56,057 nt of DNA from a bacterium (GCA_028819295.1 JAPPMA010000108.1:10575-66631), one strand, 5' to 3'; positions 24,799 to 33,200 are shown, counted from the stretch's first letter. Translations and numbers: made by a program. The notes: generated by a model not told the origin, from the letters alone.

Positions 24799-25917
24799 CT
24801 ACTTGTCGTCGCGGTGGTGCTCGACGTAGTCCCAATCCAATTCCAACCCCCATCCCGGTCCTGACGGAACGGTGTACCTGCCGTTGGCAATTGGGGGGCG
24901 GTTGGCGATCAATTCCCAAAACAGGGGATCGCGGGTGGGGTGGAACACCTCCACATAAGTTCCGTGGGGCACCGAAGCCAGCATGTGGGCGGCGATCTGG
25001 GCTTCCTCGTGATGGCCCATCTCTACCCCGTAGACCTGGGCCATTCCCGCGATCCGGCGCCATTCAGTAGGCCCTCCCCCCCATGAGGCGTCGTAGTTGC
25101 ACACGTCTATGGCCCCGGAGCTGATCAGCCCTCCAACGCCTTGGCGGTTGAACTCGCTTTGACCGGCGGCTACCTGCACTCCGGCCATGAACCTCACGTC
25201 GCGCATCCCTCTCACGTCGTTGTACCAGCGCACCGGCTCTTCGAACCATCGGATGTGTTCGACTCCAACCAGGCGCACAAACTCCACTGCCTCAGTCACT
25301 GAATACCCCTGATTGGCGTCCACCGTGAACACGAAGTCGTCCCCGGCGGCGGCTTGGGCCACCTTGAAGCGATGAGCATCTTCGGCAGGGGAGAGGCCGC
25401 CGATCTTGAGCTTGCAACCGCATAGATCCATATCGCGGTAGTCCTGCATCTCAGCGGCCAACTGGGCGTCGGTCTTGCCGTAGTATCCGCCGATGGCCAT
25501 GATTGGCAGCTCGCGTCGATAACCGCCCCAGAGCTCGCTGACGGACAAGCCGGCTACTTTGCCGACAAGGTCCCACAAGGCGGAGTCAACTGCGGCGATG
25601 GCCATCACCACCAGCTTGCGGTTGCGGAGGATGTCGTAGGTGGGCGGCAGCATTGCCTCCCAGCACTGCTCCACCATGAGGGGATCGCGGCCCATGACGA
25701 GCGGCTGGAGCTCGTCGAGAATGATTCGGGCGATCTCGTGTTGGGTGTCGGGTTCGTCGCCGTTGTATGCCTCGCCCACCACGCCGTCATCGGTGAAGAC
25801 GCGGGTGATCAGCGTGGCCCTTTCCGACATAGAGTATTTCGACCCTCGAAATGTCTCCGCCAACGGGACCACGATGGGGATGACCTCGATGTGCTTGATC
25901 TTCACGGCCTCGGCCAT
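24799..25917 (-). CDS. Mandelate racemase/muconate lactonizing enzyme family (sugar-acid dehydratase-like)
   Basis: 372 residues from ATG 25917. KxK motif at 169/171 (CKLKIGG), metal ligands Asp200 (TVDANQG), Glu226 (WFEEPV) and Glu255 (GQSEF), and a His-rich MGHHEEAQIAAH that may provide the second base. It is only distantly similar to the other enolase-superfamily protein at 15223, so the two likely act on different intermediates or epimers. Divergent from the lacI-type gene, with operator D between. The frame continues 30 codons upstream through the operator, so that longer start is rejected. Confidence 0.9.
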   Translation of the reverse strand: MAEAVKIKHIEVIPIVVPLAETFRGSKYSMSERATLITRVFTDDGVVGEAYNGDEPDTQHEIARIILDELQPLVMGRDPLMVEQCWEAMLPPTYDILRNRKLVVMAIAAVDSALWDLVGKVAGLSVSELWGGYRRELPIMAIGGYYGKTDAQLAAEMQDYRDMDLCGCKLKIGGLSPAEDAHRFKVAQAAAGDDFVFTVDANQGYSVTEAVEFVRLVGVEHIRWFEEPVRWYNDVRGMRDVRFMAGVQVAAGQSEFNRQGVGGLISSGAIDVCNYDASWGGGPTEWRRIAGMAQVYGVEMGHHEEAQIAAHMLASVPHGTYVEVFHPTRDPLFWELIANRPPIANGRYTVPSGPGWGLELDWDYVEHHRDDK

Positions 25918-25944
25918 CTCTTCGTCACTTGGTTCAAACAGTAC

Positions 25945-25958
25945 TGGTAACGTTTTCA
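25945..25958. promoter_or_regulatory. LacI-type operator, site D
   Basis: TGGTAACGTTTTCA: two mismatches to the consensus. It lies between the dehydratase (25917) and the regulator gene (26019), so autoregulation is likely. Confidence 0.65.
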
Positions 25959-26018
25959 GCAGACCAACCTGCCTATGATTTCTGGCTTGAGCGTCTGCCG
26001 CCGACAAGGAAGTGGCGC

Positions 26019-27056
26019 ATGAAACACGAGTACGTCACGATGAAGGGCGCCACCATGAAGGAGGTGGCGGCCCATGCCGGGGTGGCCTTGTCCTCAGTGT
26101 CGCGAGTGCTCAACAACCACCCGGATGTCAGCGAGGCCATGCAGCGGCAAGTACACGATGCCATCGCCGCTGTCGGCTACGAGCCCAACCTCTTGGCCTC
26201 CAGTTTGCGGCGGGGATCCACCGAGACAGTGGGCTTCATCGCCAGCGACATCTCCAACCCGCTCTTCGCCGAGATCGTCCTCGGGGCAGAGCGCAGGCTG
26301 GACGAATCCGGGTATTCCATGGTTCTCACCAACTCTGAGGGCAATCCCGAGCGCGATGAGGCCATGATCCGCCTCTTGAGGCGCCGGCGCATCGACGGGC
26401 TCATCTTGTCGGTGGCCGACGAGGACAGGCCGGGGACGATAGCCGAATTGTCCAAGCTGGCTGAGCCGGTGGTGCTCATCGACCGCGAGGTCAGCGGCTT
26501 CCACACCGCTTCGGCGGTATTCACTGATCATTCCGGCGGTATGCGGGCAGCCAGCGAGCACCTGCTCAGCCTGGGACATCGTCGAATTGCATTGATCTCA
26601 GGAGCTCGCAGCTTGCGCCCGGTTCGTGAGCGGCTCAAGGGCTTCGAAGCGGCCTTTGCAACTCGGGGCCTTCAGGTTCCCGAAGACCTCCTTCGCTTCG
26701 GCAGCTTCTCAGCGCCGTTCGGCCAGCAGGCCACCGCCGAACTGCTGGCCCTGGATGATCCGCCCACCGCAATCATCTCTGGCGGCAATCTCTTGCTCAC
26801 CGGGGTGCTGCGAGCCCTGCAAGCGGGCCAACGGTCGGTTGGCGGGGATATCTCGCTCATATCCTGCGACGACGTCCCACTGGCTGAGCTCCACACACCT
26901 CCCATTTCCGTCGTCGACCGAGACGCGGTGCAGATGGGCGATGCCGCCGCTAGTTTGCTGCTCGATCTTCTGGCTGGCGGGGATCGTCCCCGCGTGGCCG
27001 AAGTGCCCACCCATCTGCTTCTACGGGGTTCTACGCAACCGCTGGCCGTCGATTGA
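26019..27056 (+). CDS. LacI-family transcriptional regulator of the sugar island
   Basis: 345 residues. An N-terminal helix-turn-helix and hinge helix are clear (ATMKEVAAHAGVALSSVSRV, then YEPNLLASSLRRG), followed by a periplasmic-binding-like effector domain: VGFIASDISNPLFAEIVLGAERRL, RRRIDGLILSVAD, PVVLIDREV, LGHRRIALISG and ISLISCDDVPLAEL. AAGGAAG precedes ATG 26019; ATGs at 26040 and 26055 are possible alternatives. It is the only regulator in the island, and LacI proteins bind palindromes with a central CG such as the eight sites listed here, so it is the obvious regulator. The ligand is presumably a pathway sugar or acid. Confidence 0.92.
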   Translation: MKHEYVTMKGATMKEVAAHAGVALSSVSRVLNNHPDVSEAMQRQVHDAIAAVGYEPNLLASSLRRGSTETVGFIASDISNPLFAEIVLGAERRLDESGYSMVLTNSEGNPERDEAMIRLLRRRRIDGLILSVADEDRPGTIAELSKLAEPVVLIDREVSGFHTASAVFTDHSGGMRAASEHLLSLGHRRIALISGARSLRPVRERLKGFEAAFATRGLQVPEDLLRFGSFSAPFGQQATAELLALDDPPTAIISGGNLLLTGVLRALQAGQRSVGGDISLISCDDVPLAELHTPPISVVDRDAVQMGDAAASLLLDLLAGGDRPRVAEVPTHLLLRGSTQPLAVD

Positions 27057-27070
27057 GGGACTGCTATTGC

Positions 27071-27310
27071 TCAGTCGGAGGCGATGATGGCGATAGGAGC
27101 GCCAATGCCCACCTCATCGTCCACGGCGACAAGGTGCTCGGCGAGCGTTCCCGACACCGGCGAGGGAACGTCGGAGTCCACCTTGTCGGTCTCGACCCGC
27201 AGCAAATCGTCCCCAGCGGCCACGGTGTCTCCAACCTCAGCGAGCCACTCCAGAACCACCACTTCTTCGGTGGTGTCGCCGAGCTTGGGAAGCTTGATGG
27301 TGAAACGCAT
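27071..27310 (-). CDS. Stand-alone lipoyl-domain protein
   Basis: 79 residues from ATG 27310: a single biotinyl/lipoyl domain (FTIKLPKLGDTTEEVVVLEW, then GDDLLRVETDKVDSDVPSP with the lipoylated Lys43, then VDDEVGIGAPIAII). It ends there: the peripheral-subunit-binding and acyltransferase domains of a normal E2 are absent. It follows E1 beta and E1 alpha in the same operon, so it presumably carries the acyl or reducing group for them. A TTG at 27325 overlapping the E1 alpha stop is an alternative start. Confidence 0.88.
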   Translation of the reverse strand: MRFTIKLPKLGDTTEEVVVLEWLAEVGDTVAAGDDLLRVETDKVDSDVPSPVSGTLAEHLVAVDDEVGIGAPIAIIASD

Positions 27311-27321
27311 GGTGGGCGGGG

Positions 27322-28314
27322 TCAAGGAGCGAGCACGTTGTCGAACATGGCGGCCAACGGGGGTGGCGGGCTGGACAGGACGGTCTCTACCGCGGCGGCG
27401 ATGCTCTCGTCGACCAGAGTCTTCACCGCATCCAATTCGTCACCGCTCAACAGCCCCTCGTCTACCAGTCGGCGGCCGTAGTTGACGATCGGATCCTTCT
27501 CGTACCACCGCTCGAACTCGCCTTCCGGACGATAAGGCGCGGTGTCGGCCCGGGAGTGGCCCGCATACCGGTATGTCTTCATCTCGACCAGGGTGGGGCC
27601 GCCGCCGGCTCGGGCTCGCTCCAGTGCGGCGGCGACCGCGGCGGCCGCATTGTCGGGGTCCTGCCCGTCGACGACCTCGCTGGGCAGGTCATAGGCCTGG
27701 GCTCGCACGGCGATGTCGTCCACCGGCGTGGTCAGATCGATGCGGCTGTACTCACCGTATTGGTTGTTCTCGCAGACGAAAACCACCGGCAAGTTCCATA
27801 CAGAGGCCAAGTTGAGCGCCTCGTGAAAGGCGCCGATATTGGTGGCGCCGTCGCCGAACACTGCTAGTGCGGCATCGTCGGTTCCCCGCACCTGGGCGGT
27901 GAGAGCGGCCCCGGCGGCGACCGGGATCCCCGCGCCGACGATGGCGAAGGTGGGCAGCAACCCGACATCGGGTTCGCTGAGGTGCATGGAGCCGCCAATG
28001 CCACCGATCGACCCGGCTTCTCGGCCCAGTATCTCGCCCAGCAGATCGACTGGGGTCAATCCCAGGGCTAAGGCCACACCGTGGCCCCGATAGGTGCAGG
28101 TCACGGTGTCGGACACCCGGGCGGCCGCGGCCACGCCAACGGCGACGGCCTCCTGGCCGAGGCACAGATGGGTGGTGCCGTGGACCAGTCCTTCGTCGAA
28201 GAGGTCTTGGACCTTGTTCTCCAAGGCCCTTATCTCAACCATCCGCTCGTAACGGGCGCGTCGGTCGTCTTGTAGCGCTTGGCGCCTTTCCAATCGATTG
28301 GCGGGCATGCTCAT
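27322..28314 (-). CDS. 2-oxoacid (pyruvate/acetoin-type) dehydrogenase E1 component, alpha subunit
   Basis: 330 residues, ThDP-dependent. RGHGVALALG near 76-85, the GSMH loop with His111, and the ThDP/Mg motif GDGATNIGAFHEALNLAS starting at 154 and ending CENNQYGEYS. A C-terminal HSRADTAPYRP follows. Overall size and motifs resemble AcoA and branched/pyruvate E1 alpha. The ATG overlaps the E1 beta stop (ATGA, 28311-28314). The frame extends further upstream inside E1 beta, which I reject. Confidence 0.92.
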   Translation of the reverse strand: MSMPANRLERRQALQDDRRARYERMVEIRALENKVQDLFDEGLVHGTTHLCLGQEAVAVGVAAAARVSDTVTCTYRGHGVALALGLTPVDLLGEILGREAGSIGGIGGSMHLSEPDVGLLPTFAIVGAGIPVAAGAALTAQVRGTDDAALAVFGDGATNIGAFHEALNLASVWNLPVVFVCENNQYGEYSRIDLTTPVDDIAVRAQAYDLPSEVVDGQDPDNAAAAVAAALERARAGGGPTLVEMKTYRYAGHSRADTAPYRPEGEFERWYEKDPIVNYGRRLVDEGLLSGDELDAVKTLVDESIAAAVETVLSSPPPPLAAMFDNVLAP

Positions 28315-29327
28315 GGGCTTCCTTTCTCTGCCTCCCACCAGGGGGGCGGAACCCGACCGGTTTGCAACAGCCCGGCGACTTGCTCGTCGATGTAGTCCGA
28401 AGACGGCATGTACCGTTCTTCGAGTTCCTTCCCGAAGGGGACCGGCACGTCGGGTGCGGTGATCCGCAGGGGAGGCCCCTCGAGCTCGCCGAACAGGTCG
28501 GCGGCCACCGCAGCAACGATGTCGGCCCCCCATCCCCCGAACAGCGGATTCTCCTCTACCGTCACCAATCGACCGGTGCGGGCCACTGACTCATAGACCA
28601 TGTCGCGGTCCCAGGGTTGGAGGCTCTGGAGATCAATGACTTCGGCAGACCACGAGGCCGCGGCTTCAGCCTGCGCGGCGGTGCCCACGGTGGACCCCAG
28701 CGCCACAATTGTGGCGTCATCGCCGCCGACCACCTGGCGAGCTGTTCCCAGGGGGATTACACCCTCGGGTCCGGTGGTGACGTTCTCGCGTTGGGCGTAC
28801 AGCCGCCGGGGCTCGAGCACCACGGTGGGGCTGTCGTCTCGGATGGCGGCCCGCATGAGTCCGTAGGCTGTGGCTGGGCCCGAGGCCACCGCCAGCTTGA
28901 GGCCGGGCGTGCCCATCACCCAGCCTTCCAGCGTCTGCGAATGCTGGGTGCCGAATCCCAATCCGGCGCCTACCGAGGCCCGGACGGTGAGGGGGACGGT
29001 GACCCGCCCGCCCGACAGGTAGTGGAACTTGGCTCCTTCGGTAGACAGCTGATCCAGTGCGACGCCTAGGAACTCCACGAACATGATCTCGACCACCGGC
29101 CTCAGGCCTGTGGCGGCAGCGCCTACTGCTGCGCCCAGAAAACCCATCTCGGAGATGGGGGTGTCTCGGACCCGAAGCGGTCCGAACTCGTCCAGCAAGC
29201 CGGCTGAAGTCTTGAACGGCCCCTCGGCCACCGCCACGTCTTCACCCAAGACGATCACATCGGGATCAGCCCGCATTTCGTCGGCGATGGCCGCCGAAAT
29301 GGCCTGGTTCATTCTCATCCGGGGCAC
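28311..29327 (-). CDS. 2-oxoacid (pyruvate/acetoin-type) dehydrogenase E1 component, beta subunit
   Basis: 338 residues of the transketolase-like pyrimidine-binding fold plus C-terminal domain. VIVLGEDVAVAEG, DTPISEMGFLGAAVGAA (Glu60 activates ThDP), the active-site His129 in FGTQHSQTLE, and VIDLQSLQPWDRD. With the alpha subunit it should decarboxylate a 2-oxo acid (or cleave an acetoin-like diketone/ketol) onto the lipoyl carrier. No E2 acyltransferase or E3 is encoded nearby. It lies 76 bp downstream of the Gfo/Idh dehydrogenase on the same strand. Confidence 0.92.
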   Translation of the reverse strand: MPRMRMNQAISAAIADEMRADPDVIVLGEDVAVAEGPFKTSAGLLDEFGPLRVRDTPISEMGFLGAAVGAAATGLRPVVEIMFVEFLGVALDQLSTEGAKFHYLSGGRVTVPLTVRASVGAGLGFGTQHSQTLEGWVMGTPGLKLAVASGPATAYGLMRAAIRDDSPTVVLEPRRLYAQRENVTTGPEGVIPLGTARQVVGGDDATIVALGSTVGTAAQAEAAASWSAEVIDLQSLQPWDRDMVYESVARTGRLVTVEENPLFGGWGADIVAAVAADLFGELEGPPLRITAPDVPVPFGKELEERYMPSSDYIDEQVAGLLQTGRVPPPWWEAEKGSP

Positions 29328-29403
29328 GGAATCCTCCTTGGTTCACAGTTCGCCGAAGAACCGGTGGCACGAGTAGCTGTCTACGCCGATTCGCACGCCG
29401 GCC

Positions 29404-30501
29404 TCAGCCGCCGATTCGAATCACAGCACCCGTCTGGGCGCTGCGAACCGCGGCGTCCACCACCTCCACAGTGCGGGCACCGAGATCGGCAGTTGAGCGG
29501 TTGGGGGCGCCTCGGCCCAGGGTGAGGTCGATCAGTGTGTCTGGCGGTCCCACACACTGGTAGAGGCCGGCATGGCGAGGCAGGTCGACTTTGAGGTCGA
29601 GCCCGTCTTCTCGGTAGAGCCACAGGAAGTCTCGCTCCAAATCGGCAATCAGCTGCCCTTCCGATCCGAAGATTCGGACTTGGAGCTGATGTCGGGACCA
29701 CGGCTCGTCGGGGTCGTCGATGGCGTTGGCCGTTGCCGGACAGCTTGCTCCGCTTATCGAACCGGTTGCGCCCGACTGATAGCGCATCGAGATGGCGTCA
29801 TGCATGTCGACTCGGGCGCTCAGGTTGTTCATAAATGCGAACACCTCTTGGGCCCGGTCGCCGGTCAGCCACATGGCCAGCCCCATGGCGTGCGAGATCT
29901 GAGCGGGGGCATATCCGCCTCCCGACACTCCCGGATCGGTCCAAGTCTCGGCTTCGGGAGCGAAGCCCTCGGCCGACCCCTCGTAGCCGCCACCGCCGGT
30001 CGAGGTGAGCAGCTCTCGGGTCCCCGATGCCATCGCCACCAAAACGTGCTCGACTTGGCCCACGCCGCCCTCGGACTCCATCAAGCGCTTGGCCTCGATC
30101 CCAAGCGGTCCATAGTTCCAGCCAAAAGACAACAGCAGGTGGCGGCCCAAACGCTCGGCGGTGTGGTGCAGATCCCAGGCATCGTCGGGGTCGACGGTGA
30201 AGGGCTTCTCGCACAGCACGTTGGCGCCCGACTCCATGGCCGCCTTGGCGTGCTCATGGTGCAGACCTGATGGGCTGGCCACGATCACGGCGTCGAGCCC
30301 TTGGTCCAAGGCGTCTCGGTAGTCCTCGCTTACATGGGCGAAGCCGAACCGGTCGCCAATGGCCTCCAGCGCCTCACGTCCCTTGCGCACGGCAGAGACC
30401 AGTTCGACATCGTCTCTCTCTGCCAAGACAGGAATGTGGTTGCTGACGGCCCACGACCCTGCACCAATGACCCCCACACGGACCTTTCTGCTGGTCGCCA
30501 C
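29404..30501 (-). CDS. Gfo/Idh/MocA family oxidoreductase
   Basis: 365 residues from GTG 30501, with GGGAGG seven bases upstream. Rossmann motif VGVIGAGSWAVSNHIPVL at 9-26, ASPSGLHHEHAKAAM, the conserved Glu98-Lys99-Pro100 (VLCEKPF), and a C-terminal alpha/beta domain including YAPAQISHAMGLAMWL. These NAD(P)-dependent enzymes oxidise or epimerise sugars, inositols and glycosides. It heads the Gfo-E1 beta-E1 alpha-lipoyl operon, downstream of operator E. The much longer open frame reaching 31449 is antisense to the next gene and is rejected. Confidence 0.9.
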   Translation of the reverse strand: MATSRKVRVGVIGAGSWAVSNHIPVLAERDDVELVSAVRKGREALEAIGDRFGFAHVSEDYRDALDQGLDAVIVASPSGLHHEHAKAAMESGANVLCEKPFTVDPDDAWDLHHTAERLGRHLLLSFGWNYGPLGIEAKRLMESEGGVGQVEHVLVAMASGTRELLTSTGGGGYEGSAEGFAPEAETWTDPGVSGGGYAPAQISHAMGLAMWLTGDRAQEVFAFMNNLSARVDMHDAISMRYQSGATGSISGASCPATANAIDDPDEPWSRHQLQVRIFGSEGQLIADLERDFLWLYREDGLDLKVDLPRHAGLYQCVGPPDTLIDLTLGRGAPNRSTADLGARTVEVVDAAVRSAQTGAVIRIGG

Positions 30502-30520
30502 GGTCGTCCTCCCTCTGCGC

Positions 30521-30534
30521 CGGTAACGTTTCCA
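30521..30534. promoter_or_regulatory. LacI-type operator, site E
   Basis: CGGTAACGTTTCCA: two mismatches to the consensus. Located in the 63-bp gap between the divergent Gfo/Idh gene (30501) and SDR (30565). Confidence 0.7.
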
Positions 30535-30564
30535 AGCGTAGAAGGCGAGCAAGGAGCGGGCAAA

Positions 30565-31311
30565 GTGGTCTCCAATGGGATGGCACAGGGGAAAGGGGTG
30601 GCCGGGAGGACGGCCGCGGTCACCGGCGCAGCCCGGGGCATTGGCCGGGCGGTGGCCGAATGCCTGGTGGACGGCGGTGCTCGAGTGGCCCTGCTCGACA
30701 TCCAGGCGCCGACCGACGAAGCGGCCCTGAATCAGTCTGACGACACGATGTTCGTGTTGTGCGACGTGACCGATGAGCAGTCTGTCGACCACGCGGTCCG
30801 GCAAATCGAAGCGGTGTGGGACGGGGTGGACATCCTGGTCAACAATGCGGGGATCTTCGCCATTGAACCGCTGGAGCAGACCACGCTGGAGGGCTGGAAC
30901 CGCATGCTCGCGGTCAACCTCACAGGGAGCTTCCTGTGCAGTCGACGAGTCTTGCCCGGGATGCGCGACCAGGGGTGGGGCCGGATCATCTCCATGGGGT
31001 CGAGCGCGGGCAAGACAGGCGGGTCGAAGAACACCGCGGCTTACGGCGCGGCCAAGGCGGGTGTCATGGCACTGGCAAAAGCCATCGCCACCGAATATGC
31101 CCCGTGGGGGATCACGTCGAACGCGATGGCGCCGGCGCTCATAGAAACCGACATGGTGGCGGGAATAGCCGACCTGGCTGACGGCATTCCAGTGGGGCGC
31201 CTCGGCCAACCGGCCGATGTCGCCCATGCCGTGCGGTTCCTGGCCAGTGAAGAGGCGGGCTACATCACCGGCGAGGTGATGGATGTCAACGGGGGGTTCC
31301 TGATCGACTGA
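30565..31311 (+). CDS. Short-chain dehydrogenase/reductase (SDR)
   Basis: 248 residues. TGAARGIGRAVAECL at about 20-34, ILVNNAGIFAIEPL, the catalytic Ser in SMGSSAG, and AAYGAAKAG with Tyr/Lys; ends GEVMDVNGGFLID. GTG 30565 is preferred because AAGGAG lies eight bases upstream and it falls after operator E; ATG 30580 is the alternative, and an upstream extension to 30301 would run through the operator. Resembles 3-oxoacyl-ACP reductase/sugar dehydrogenase SDRs. Confidence 0.88.
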   Translation: MVSNGMAQGKGVAGRTAAVTGAARGIGRAVAECLVDGGARVALLDIQAPTDEAALNQSDDTMFVLCDVTDEQSVDHAVRQIEAVWDGVDILVNNAGIFAIEPLEQTTLEGWNRMLAVNLTGSFLCSRRVLPGMRDQGWGRIISMGSSAGKTGGSKNTAAYGAAKAGVMALAKAIATEYAPWGITSNAMAPALIETDMVAGIADLADGIPVGRLGQPADVAHAVRFLASEEAGYITGEVMDVNGGFLID

Positions 31312-31346
31312 CGCGCATGACGCGGGGCGGGTTGGGCCAGACCTGC

Positions 31347-31360
31347 TGGCAACGCTTCCC
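31347..31360. promoter_or_regulatory. LacI-type operator, site F
   Basis: TGGCAACGCTTCCC: three mismatches to the consensus, central CG kept. It ends 23 bp before the mutarotase ATG. Weakest site along with G. Confidence 0.5.
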
Positions 31361-31383
31361 GGTGGGCGATAGCTTGCCTGGCC

Positions 31384-31698
31384 ATGGAACGCGCCTGCTT
31401 CACCTTCGAGATCTACCCCGACGCCGCCGACGAGTACAAGAAGCGCCACGACGAGATCTGGCCTGAGCTCGTTGAGGCCATTCAGGCGGCCGGGCTCAAG
31501 AACTACTCCCTATTCCGCCGGGGGACTCAGGTCATCGCCTATGTGGAATGCCACCCTGACGTGGAGACGGCGTTCGGCAAGATCGGCGAAACCGAGGTCA
31601 ATGGACGCTGGGCGACGTGGTTCGAGGATGTGATCGTCTCCCTGGCCGACGACGACGGCAACCTGTACTGGGCCGACGAGGTGTGGCACTTGGATTGA
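31384..31698 (+). CDS. L-rhamnose mutarotase-type protein (RhaM/DUF718)
   Basis: 104 residues, a small dimeric alpha/beta-barrel. CFTFEIYPDAADEYKKRHDEIWPEL carries the conserved His of the family, followed by KNYSLFRRGTQVIAYVE and a Trp-rich end (RWATWFEDVI, EVWHLD). RhaM interconverts anomers of L-rhamnose; relatives act on other deoxy-sugars. Presence of this gene is one of the better hints that the island handles a free deoxy-sugar. Single gene with its own operator (F). Confidence 0.92.
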   Translation: MERACFTFEIYPDAADEYKKRHDEIWPELVEAIQAAGLKNYSLFRRGTQVIAYVECHPDVETAFGKIGETEVNGRWATWFEDVIVSLADDDGNLYWADEVWHLD

Positions 31699-31725
31699 GG
31701 AGATGGCACGGCCTGCCTTGGCCGC

Positions 31726-33144
31726 TCAGTGCGTGACGGCGATCAGCTCCACGCAGGTGTCCACCAGGATCTGCTCGCTCTCAGGGGCGATCTGCTCGAC
31801 GAGGCCATACGAGTGGTGGGCGTAGTCGCATTCGTAGCCCCCGTCGGGATATTCCACGGCAGTGGGCAAATAGGTGAGCACGCCGTTCGTGTAGCCCGCG
31901 AACAGCGTGGTGGCCGCAACAGAGCGCCGCTTGACCTCGATGGCCAATTCTGAGAATGCCTCGCCGGGCATGGTGGCAATGACCGTGTCTCCAATCCGCA
32001 TGGCTTGCAGGAACGCCGGAACTTGTGACGCAGTGTCGCCGCGGCGTGTCTGCTCGATGGCGTCTTCAGCCCAGTTGAGGTGGTACTCGACGGGGTTGAG
32101 TGCCACCTGATCAGCGCCGGACGACCGAATCCGATCTACTTCTTTCTGGTAGCCGTCCCGTTCGGCCTCAAGTTGGGCCAGAGTGGGGAGAGGTTTGAGG
32201 GGAAGCTGCACGGTGCGACCGCAGGCGGCCAGCGTTTGCACCGGTTGGGGATCGGCGGCCACCTGACGGTGCAGCACGATAGGGGTGACCGAGCCGTAGT
32301 CGATGCGCTGGATGCGGAGCTCGGTGGGAGTGAGCTGCTCGAGGACATGCAGCACTTCCACCCCTAGCTTGCGGCCGAATGCCACTTCGGGACCGGTGTG
32401 GTCGAAGAATCCTTCGAGCGGGAGCACGTTTCCGCAGGCCCCTTGCAAGAACAGGCACGTCGCGCCGGTCACTTGTTCGACCAGGTCGCGCATTGGGCCG
32501 GGATAATCGGGGTTCACCCCGGCATCCTCCGGGCCGACCACCACCGGGTGGCAGGCGTAGCTGACCAGCACGGCGAGCGTCGAGCCGTCCAAACGGTCGA
32601 TGCGCAGCACTCCCACGTCACGGTCCACTGCCTTGTCGGGGTTCCAGCCCAAGATCACCCGCCCCTCGGCGTTCTTCTCCCGCCGGTTCACTGCCAGATC
32701 CAAGGTTCCGACCCCACCGGCGACTCGGACCGGTTCAAGCTGGGCCGCGGCTTGGGTGGCGACTTCTTTGATCTGCCGAGGAAAGGAGTCTATGAAGGCC
32801 ATCTCATTGGCGGATCGCGCTCGCTGCTGCCCGCCGATTTTCACACCCTGGGAATCGGTCATCGGGCCGGCATGGGTGTGGCTCACCCCGATCATGACGT
32901 GATCGGGAGAAGTGTCAATAGCGGCACCGATCTCCGCCCGCAAGCGGTCGGCATGATGGGGGGTCAGGAAGGGCACATCGGCGGCCAATATGGCCACCCG
33001 GGTGGGGCCCAACTCCACAACCAACGCGGTGGCCGTGAGCCGGCCTCGAATTTCCGAGGCCGGCTCGACTCGTCGGGAATAACCCACCACATCAATTGGA
33101 ACCGATGGGGTGATGTCGACACGAGAGACCCCGGCACTAAGCAT
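31726..33144 (-). CDS. Neutral/alkaline ceramidase-like N-terminal domain protein
   Basis: 472 residues. The start (GVSRVDITPSVPIDVVGYSRR) and blocks ILAADVPFLTPHHADRLR, IGVSHTHAGP (88-94, metal-binding His), VSYACHPVVVG, LFLQGACGNVLP and ATMPGEAFSEL match the N-terminal domain of neutral/non-lysosomal ceramidase, as found in many bacterial proteins of unknown substrate that sit in sugar clusters. No signal peptide is visible, so it should be cytoplasmic, unlike secreted ceramidases. An amidase or ester hydrolase for a sugar derivative is plausible. Divergent from 33201 across operator G. Confidence 0.85.
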   Translation of the reverse strand: MLSAGVSRVDITPSVPIDVVGYSRRVEPASEIRGRLTATALVVELGPTRVAILAADVPFLTPHHADRLRAEIGAAIDTSPDHVMIGVSHTHAGPMTDSQGVKIGGQQRARSANEMAFIDSFPRQIKEVATQAAAQLEPVRVAGGVGTLDLAVNRREKNAEGRVILGWNPDKAVDRDVGVLRIDRLDGSTLAVLVSYACHPVVVGPEDAGVNPDYPGPMRDLVEQVTGATCLFLQGACGNVLPLEGFFDHTGPEVAFGRKLGVEVLHVLEQLTPTELRIQRIDYGSVTPIVLHRQVAADPQPVQTLAACGRTVQLPLKPLPTLAQLEAERDGYQKEVDRIRSSGADQVALNPVEYHLNWAEDAIEQTRRGDTASQVPAFLQAMRIGDTVIATMPGEAFSELAIEVKRRSVAATTLFAGYTNGVLTYLPTAVEYPDGGYECDYAHHSYGLVEQIAPESEQILVDTCVELIAVTH

Positions 33145-33157
33145 GGGGGCATTGTGC

Positions 33158-33171
33158 CAGAATCGTTTCCA
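33158..33171. promoter_or_regulatory. LacI-type operator, site G
   Basis: CAGAATCGTTTCCA: three mismatches to the consensus, right half perfect. Located between the ceramidase-like gene (33144) and the isomerase-like gene (33201). Confidence 0.5.
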
Positions 33172-33200
33172 GAGTGTTGGAAAGAGAGAGGCGGAAAGGG

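Noticed and set aside
26530-26560. LacI-like operator inside coding sequence
   Set aside because: Short partial matches to the half-site occur in coding regions by chance; none has both halves around CG with three or fewer mismatches that I could find.
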